A stretch of 46,349 nucleotides of DNA from Acidobacteriaceae bacterium (lineage in GTDB: Bacteria > Acidobacteriota > Terriglobia > Terriglobales > Acidobacteriaceae). The notes below the pieces were generated by a model. That model had not been told where the DNA came from, did no database searches, and saw only the letters and a program-made list of their open reading frames with translations. Shown here piece after piece: positions 42,510-46,349 of the stretch (the first letter of the stretch is position 1; each line of letters opens with the position of its first letter). The stretch is taken from the NCBI GenBank assembly GCA_025352065.1, contig JANXUC010000124.1, forward strand, positions 1 to 46,349, read 5' to 3'. The translations under genes were made by a program, and so were the position numbers.

Positions 42510-43427
42510 ATGTATAGACGCTTGTTCGCAATCGTACTAGCCGCTTTTGCGGGTGTACTGTTTCAAGTTGCCTCCGCCCAGACGACCATCGCAACCAGCC
42601 CGGCTTCGCCTCCAACCGTCGTATTTATGACCGACTTCGGTGTCATCGACGATTCCGTCGCCCTCTGCAAAGGCGTAATGTATGGCATCGAGCCGAACCT
42701 CCGCATTGTCGACTTGACCCACCAAGTCACGCCCTTTTCGATCATCGACGGAGCCCGTTTTCTTTTCGGAGCGTCCCCCTACTTTCCCGCCGGTACGGTT
42801 TTCGTCACGGTGGTCGACCCCGGAGTTGGCAGCGCGCGGAAAGCGATTGTGGTTAAGACCAAGCGCGGGCAATATTTCGTCTTCCCCGATAACGGCCTGA
42901 TGACGCTGGTGGAAAACCGAGACGGCGTCGAATCCGCGCGAGAGATCACCAATCGCAACTGGATGGTTGGCGCAAAGTTATCCTCAACTTTTCATGGGCG
43001 CGATATTTTTTCTTCCGTAGGCGCCCACATCGCTCATGGAGAGGACTGGACCCTGGTGGGTCCGGAACTCGATCTTCAAACTACAAAGTTGGTGCGCCTT
43101 GACCTCAAAGCTCCGCTGCTGGACGCAGATGGGATTAAAGCAGAAATCATCGCTACCGACGGCCCCTTCGGGAATTTGGTCTCGAATATAGATGCAGAGC
43201 TGTTCGGCCAGCTGGGCTACAAACTCGGAGAGGATGTTCATTTCAAAATCGGCGAGCACAGCATCAGCGCCCCGTTTGTGAAGACCTTCAGTGATGTCGC
43301 GGTAGGGAAGCCGTTGCTCTATATCGATTCTCGCGGGCATCTCGGATTTTCCGTTAATCAAAAGTCCGCAGCGAAGACCTATGACATCGCGCCGCCGGCA
43401 AAATTCGAAATTCCGCGCAAGAAGTAG
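42510..43427 (+). CDS. SAM hydroxide adenosyltransferase (DUF62) family protein with signal peptide
   Basis: 305 residues from the ATG at 42510 (MYRRLFAIVLAAFAGVLFQVASAQ), a clear Sec signal peptide. The DUF62 domain follows: VVFMTDFGVIDDSVALCKGVM with the substrate Asp residues, DLTHQVTPFSIIDGARFL, VTVVDPGVGSARKAIVVKT, YFVFPDNGLMTLV, TFHGRDIFSSVGAHIA. Cytoplasmic relatives split S-adenosylmethionine into adenosine and methionine or halogenate it. An exported version is odd because SAM is cytoplasmic. The start at 42471 (TTG) would only add 13 residues upstream of the basic MYRR. It stands alone before the TonB receptor gene. Confidence 0.88.
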   Translation: MYRRLFAIVLAAFAGVLFQVASAQTTIATSPASPPTVVFMTDFGVIDDSVALCKGVMYGIEPNLRIVDLTHQVTPFSIIDGARFLFGASPYFPAGTVFVTVVDPGVGSARKAIVVKTKRGQYFVFPDNGLMTLVENRDGVESAREITNRNWMVGAKLSSTFHGRDIFSSVGAHIAHGEDWTLVGPELDLQTTKLVRLDLKAPLLDADGIKAEIIATDGPFGNLVSNIDAELFGQLGYKLGEDVHFKIGEHSISAPFVKTFSDVAVGKPLLYIDSRGHLGFSVNQKSAAKTYDIAPPAKFEIPRKK

Positions 43428-43529
43428 AGGTCTCGCAGATGCAGGCACGAGCGTCCTCGCCCGTGCGCCAACAAGAAGTCCCGATGCGCAAGCGGTCGAC
43501 CCGGCAAGTTTGAAGTACAGGAGCCCAGA

Positions 43530-46349
43530 ATGAAGAGCCTTCATAACATCCGTCGAATATTCAAGTCCGCAGCAGGAGGCAACACTCGTAGCCTCAGCAC
43601 TCTTGCCGTTGTCCTCTTCCTTACTTGTGCACTTTCCGCCCAAACCTACCGCGGCTCAATCCGCGGGATGGTAACGGATCCCAGCGGCGCGGTTGTACCG
43701 AACGCGAAGATTACGGCCAAGAATCAAGCCACAGGAATCACTCGTGAAGCGACCACAAACGGCGAAGGTGCGTACGTCTTAGCTGAGCTTCCGGCGGGGA
43801 GCTATGAAGTTGCGGCTGAAGCTCAAGGATTTCAACGCGTGGTCCAGAATGTGACGGTGAGCGTTGGGACTTATGCCACAGTCGATTTACGGCTGATCGT
43901 CCACGGAGTAGATGTGGTTGATGTTTCTGCGGCAACCCCGTTGGTTGAGACAACTCGTGACGTTCTTGGCCAGGTGGTCGACGAAGTACTCGTCAATGAA
44001 CTCCCTCTGAATGGCCGCGACTTCACTAAACTGGTCGCTTTGAGCCCTGGCGCGACGGTAGAGCCCTCTGGCGTTGCGGGCACACAGTTTGGGTTTGGCC
44101 AATTCAATATAAATGGCAATCGTGACCGCTCCAACAACTACACTCTGGACGGCACAGACAACAACGATCCCTACTTTAATAACTCCGCCCTAAATCAGGT
44201 CGGTATCACCGGAGCGCCAGCGTCCCTTCTTCCCATCGACGCGATCGCAGAATTTAATCTGCAATCGCACTTTGGCGCGGAATACGGACGGAATAGCGGG
44301 TCGGTTGTAAACATTGTTACGCGCTCCGGCACCAACCAGCTTCACGGGTCGCTGTTTTATTTTCTGAGGAATCAAAAGCTCGACGCGCGCAACTATTTCA
44401 ACACTGAACCACGAAAAACGGGATTCCAGAACAACCAGTTTGGCGCATCCCTCGGCGGCCCTATCGTAAAGGACAAGACGTTCTTCTTCGGTGCCTACGA
44501 AGGGCAACGGGAGCGGGTTGGCTCGGATTTCTCCTTGAACGTTCCGACCATTACCCAGCGTGCCAACGCACGCCAGATTGCACTCGGCTCAGGCTTGCTC
44601 CCGAACGGCATCAATCCCGCTTTGGACAAGATTCTTGATTTTTATCCCGCAAGCGACACGTCGACTATCGCTGGCGTCGTGCGGGACAAGAATGACATGG
44701 ATAGCTTCATCGCTAAAGTGGATCACAACTTTTCCGATAAAGAGCAGTTGACCGGGCGCTACGCTTTTGCTCGGAGTCAGCAAGTGTTCCCGCTTGGTTC
44801 CGCGGGAGGGTTTGGAAAAGGTTCGCGTCTTCCACAATTTGCGCAGACATCCCCAGCTCGCGTCCACGTGGCGTCCTTCAGCCTGTTTTCGGTGCTGAGC
44901 GGCGCACGCATCAATGAGATTCGCTTTGGCTACAGCCGCTATAAGACCTCGTTCAGCTCGCTCGATGCCAATCTTGATCCAGCAAGCCTTGGTATTGATT
45001 TCGGCACAGGCAAGCTTGGCCTGCCCGAATTCGATTTTGGAGGCATCGAGAATCTGGGTGCGGCTGGCTTCTCCGTGCCGCGTGGCCGCACAAGTCAGAG
45101 CTACCAAATTCTTGACAACTTTACGTGGACTCGCGGTCGACACACTTTCAAATTTGGCGGAGAATTCCGCCGCGCCGCCATCGAGAATTTTAATGACAAC
45201 CTCGAGCGCAGCATCATCAACTTTTTCCCGGTTGGCTTGGATCCAGATCCCGTCACAGATACCTTGGCCAACTTCTATTTGGGTGGAGCGCCGGACGGCA
45301 ACTTCTTTACCCTTGCCCTTACCGGCGATACTCACCGCACCACCTACAATAACGGCGCCAGCTTCTTCGTTCAAGACGACTTCCGCCTGAAGTCGAACGT
45401 AACTCTGAACCTCGGCGTTCGTTGGGAATACTTCGGCCCAATTAGCGAGAAGAATAAGTTGCTCTCCAACTTAGGGAAAGACGGACAACTCGCCATGGTC
45501 GGCACCGATGGCTTGAACGGAGCCTACGAAAGGGACCTCAACAACTTCGCGCCGCGAATCGGCATTGCCTGGAGTGTGTCCAGCAAGACCACTCTCCGTG
45601 CTGGCTATGGCGTGTATCACGACTACGTGCCGCAGCACTTGATGCTTGCCAGCTTTACGCCCTCCGCCGGTATTGCCACCAACCCGATTGGCGCCAAGCC
45701 GGTTACAGCTCTCAATTTCGACGGTAGCATTTTCAATGGGACGAACAGCGGCCCGATCTATAGTCTGTCCGCGTCCGCGCCAAATATCTTCGTTACACCC
45801 AGGAAATTTGCCACGCCATACACGCAAAACTGGAATTTCAATCTGCAGGAACAGCTGACAAAGGCTGCCGCGCTCGAAATTGGTTATGTGGGTAGTAAAG
45901 GTACTAAACTGGTGCGATTGTTCGACGCCAATCAGTCAGATTCCAATGGGAATCACACAGTCTTTCCAAAATACGGGAATGTGCATACGTTAGCACCGAT
46001 CTCCTCCTCCACTTACCATGCCTTCCAGAGTACGTTGCGACTGCAAGGCTGGGCGGGGGTCTCCGGCTTCGCGACCTACACTTGGTCGAAATCAATCGAC
46101 GACGCCTCGGATGGCATTGATTTCACAGCGGGTGCCGCCTTTCCGCAGGATTCCACAAACCTTAGAGCGGAGCGCGCGCCTTCCACGTTCGATACCCGCC
46201 ACCGGTTTACAGCAGCCGTCAACTACCGTGTTCCGACTGTGAAGGCCCTTCCCAAGAAGTTAGGCTCGGGTTGGGAAGCAAACTGGATATGGAGCGCTCA
46301 GTCGGGTCGGCCCATCAATATCATCACGTCGAATGACACCAGCAATCGC
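43530..46349 (+). CDS. TonB-dependent receptor with carboxypeptidase-like domain (Oar-like), incomplete
   Basis: The frame is open from ATG 43530 to the window end, 940 codons. Signal peptide (LSTLAVVLFLTCALSAQ) at about 22-38, a carboxypeptidase regulatory-like Ig domain (YRGSIRGMVTDPSGAVVPNA to about residue 130), a plug domain with NELPLNGRDFTKLVALSPGA, INGNRDRSNNYTLDGTDNND and AEYGRNSGSVVNIVTRSGTN, then the start of a large beta-barrel (FGASLGGPIVKDKTFFFGAY, FKFGGEFRRAAIENF, NFAPRIGIAWSVSSKTTLRA). This is the typical acidobacterial outer-membrane receptor, usually 1,000-1,200 residues. Ligand unknown; likely a sugar or peptide. The C-terminus lies outside the window. Confidence 0.92.
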   Translation, partial: MKSLHNIRRIFKSAAGGNTRSLSTLAVVLFLTCALSAQTYRGSIRGMVTDPSGAVVPNAKITAKNQATGITREATTNGEGAYVLAELPAGSYEVAAEAQGFQRVVQNVTVSVGTYATVDLRLIVHGVDVVDVSAATPLVETTRDVLGQVVDEVLVNELPLNGRDFTKLVALSPGATVEPSGVAGTQFGFGQFNINGNRDRSNNYTLDGTDNNDPYFNNSALNQVGITGAPASLLPIDAIAEFNLQSHFGAEYGRNSGSVVNIVTRSGTNQLHGSLFYFLRNQKLDARNYFNTEPRKTGFQNNQFGASLGGPIVKDKTFFFGAYEGQRERVGSDFSLNVPTITQRANARQIALGSGLLPNGINPALDKILDFYPASDTSTIAGVVRDKNDMDSFIAKVDHNFSDKEQLTGRYAFARSQQVFPLGSAGGFGKGSRLPQFAQTSPARVHVASFSLFSVLSGARINEIRFGYSRYKTSFSSLDANLDPASLGIDFGTGKLGLPEFDFGGIENLGAAGFSVPRGRTSQSYQILDNFTWTRGRHTFKFGGEFRRAAIENFNDNLERSIINFFPVGLDPDPVTDTLANFYLGGAPDGNFFTLALTGDTHRTTYNNGASFFVQDDFRLKSNVTLNLGVRWEYFGPISEKNKLLSNLGKDGQLAMVGTDGLNGAYERDLNNFAPRIGIAWSVSSKTTLRAGYGVYHDYVPQHLMLASFTPSAGIATNPIGAKPVTALNFDGSIFNGTNSGPIYSLSASAPNIFVTPRKFATPYTQNWNFNLQEQLTKAAALEIGYVGSKGTKLVRLFDANQSDSNGNHTVFPKYGNVHTLAPISSSTYHAFQSTLRLQGWAGVSGFATYTWSKSIDDASDGIDFTAGAAFPQDSTNLRAERAPSTFDTRHRFTAAVNYRVPTVKALPKKLGSGWEANWIWSAQSGRPINIITSNDTSNR

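Noticed and set aside
43445-43466. Hairpin GCACGAGC/GCCCGTGC between the SAM-hydrolase-like gene and the TonB receptor gene
   Set aside because: It has a mismatch and no T run, so I do not call it a terminator.

Overview
This 46.3 kb window looks like chromosomal DNA from an Acidobacteriota bacterium, most likely class Terriglobia. The evidence is a large TonB-dependent receptor with an N-terminal carboxypeptidase-like fold and the NELPLNGRDF plug motif, a bacillithiol-type BshB1 deacetylase, a pair of DUF3857/transglutaminase proteins, a large BNR-repeat secreted protein, an LVIVD-repeat protein, and short dispersed palindromic repeats. This assignment rests on protein character only; no search was run.

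Layout. 0-6.2 kb: a minus-strand heavy-metal efflux operon (small Cys-containing membrane protein, TolC-like outer membrane protein, adaptor lipoprotein, CzcA-type RND pump). 6.2-12.8 kb: a 1,095-residue BNR-repeat secreted protein, a YpfJ-type zinc metalloprotease, an LVIVD-repeat protein with an apparent frameshift in its signal peptide, and tRNA-Leu(UAA). 12.8-14.6 kb: a DUF3592 protein and a DUF4440 protein flanked by two copies of a ~120 bp palindromic element, followed by the tail of a decayed DUF4440 paralogue. 14.6-18.4 kb: minus-strand operon hpt - GAF/GAF/SpoIIE phosphatase - lysA. 18.4-20.3 kb: plus-strand rhodanese - UPF0173 hydrolase - O-methyltransferase. 20.3-21.8 kb: minus-strand crcB - DUF190 - bshB1 behind a clear fluoride riboswitch. 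21.9-22.8 kb: a polyprenyl diphosphate synthase.

22.8-27.2 kb is a scarred stretch. Three gene remnants (a truncated signal-peptide ORF, a frameshifted MFS fragment, and the frameshifted tail of a secreted protein) bracket an intact plus-strand cluster of methyltransferase, ornithine cyclodeaminase-family protein and ACS-type MFS transporter. 27.4-31.4 kb holds two overlapping DUF3857/transglutaminase genes; the first has lost the catalytic Cys and His, the second keeps them. 31.4-34.1 kb (minus): bifunctional homocysteine methyltransferase/MTHFR, xseB and a degenerate receiver protein. 34.3-37 kb: a beta-propeller lipoprotein and a GT87-like membrane glycosyltransferase. 37-39.5 kb: a penicillin-acylase-family amidase. 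39.6-43.4 kb: Fur-family regulator, zinc-ribbon membrane protein, DHH phosphoesterase, isoprenylcysteine-methyltransferase-like protein, and a SAM-hydrolase-family protein that carries a Sec signal peptide. From 43.5 kb the TonB-dependent receptor runs off the end of the window.

Most genes are housekeeping or ordinary acidobacterial accessory genes. The strongest regulatory find is the fluoride riboswitch, which also shows that the crcB start must be moved to a GTG at 21707. The most unusual local events are the palindromic element lodged between a ribosome-binding site and start codon, the dead/active transglutaminase pair, and the exported SAM-hydrolase homologue. I see no CRISPR array, transposase, phage or antiphage system.
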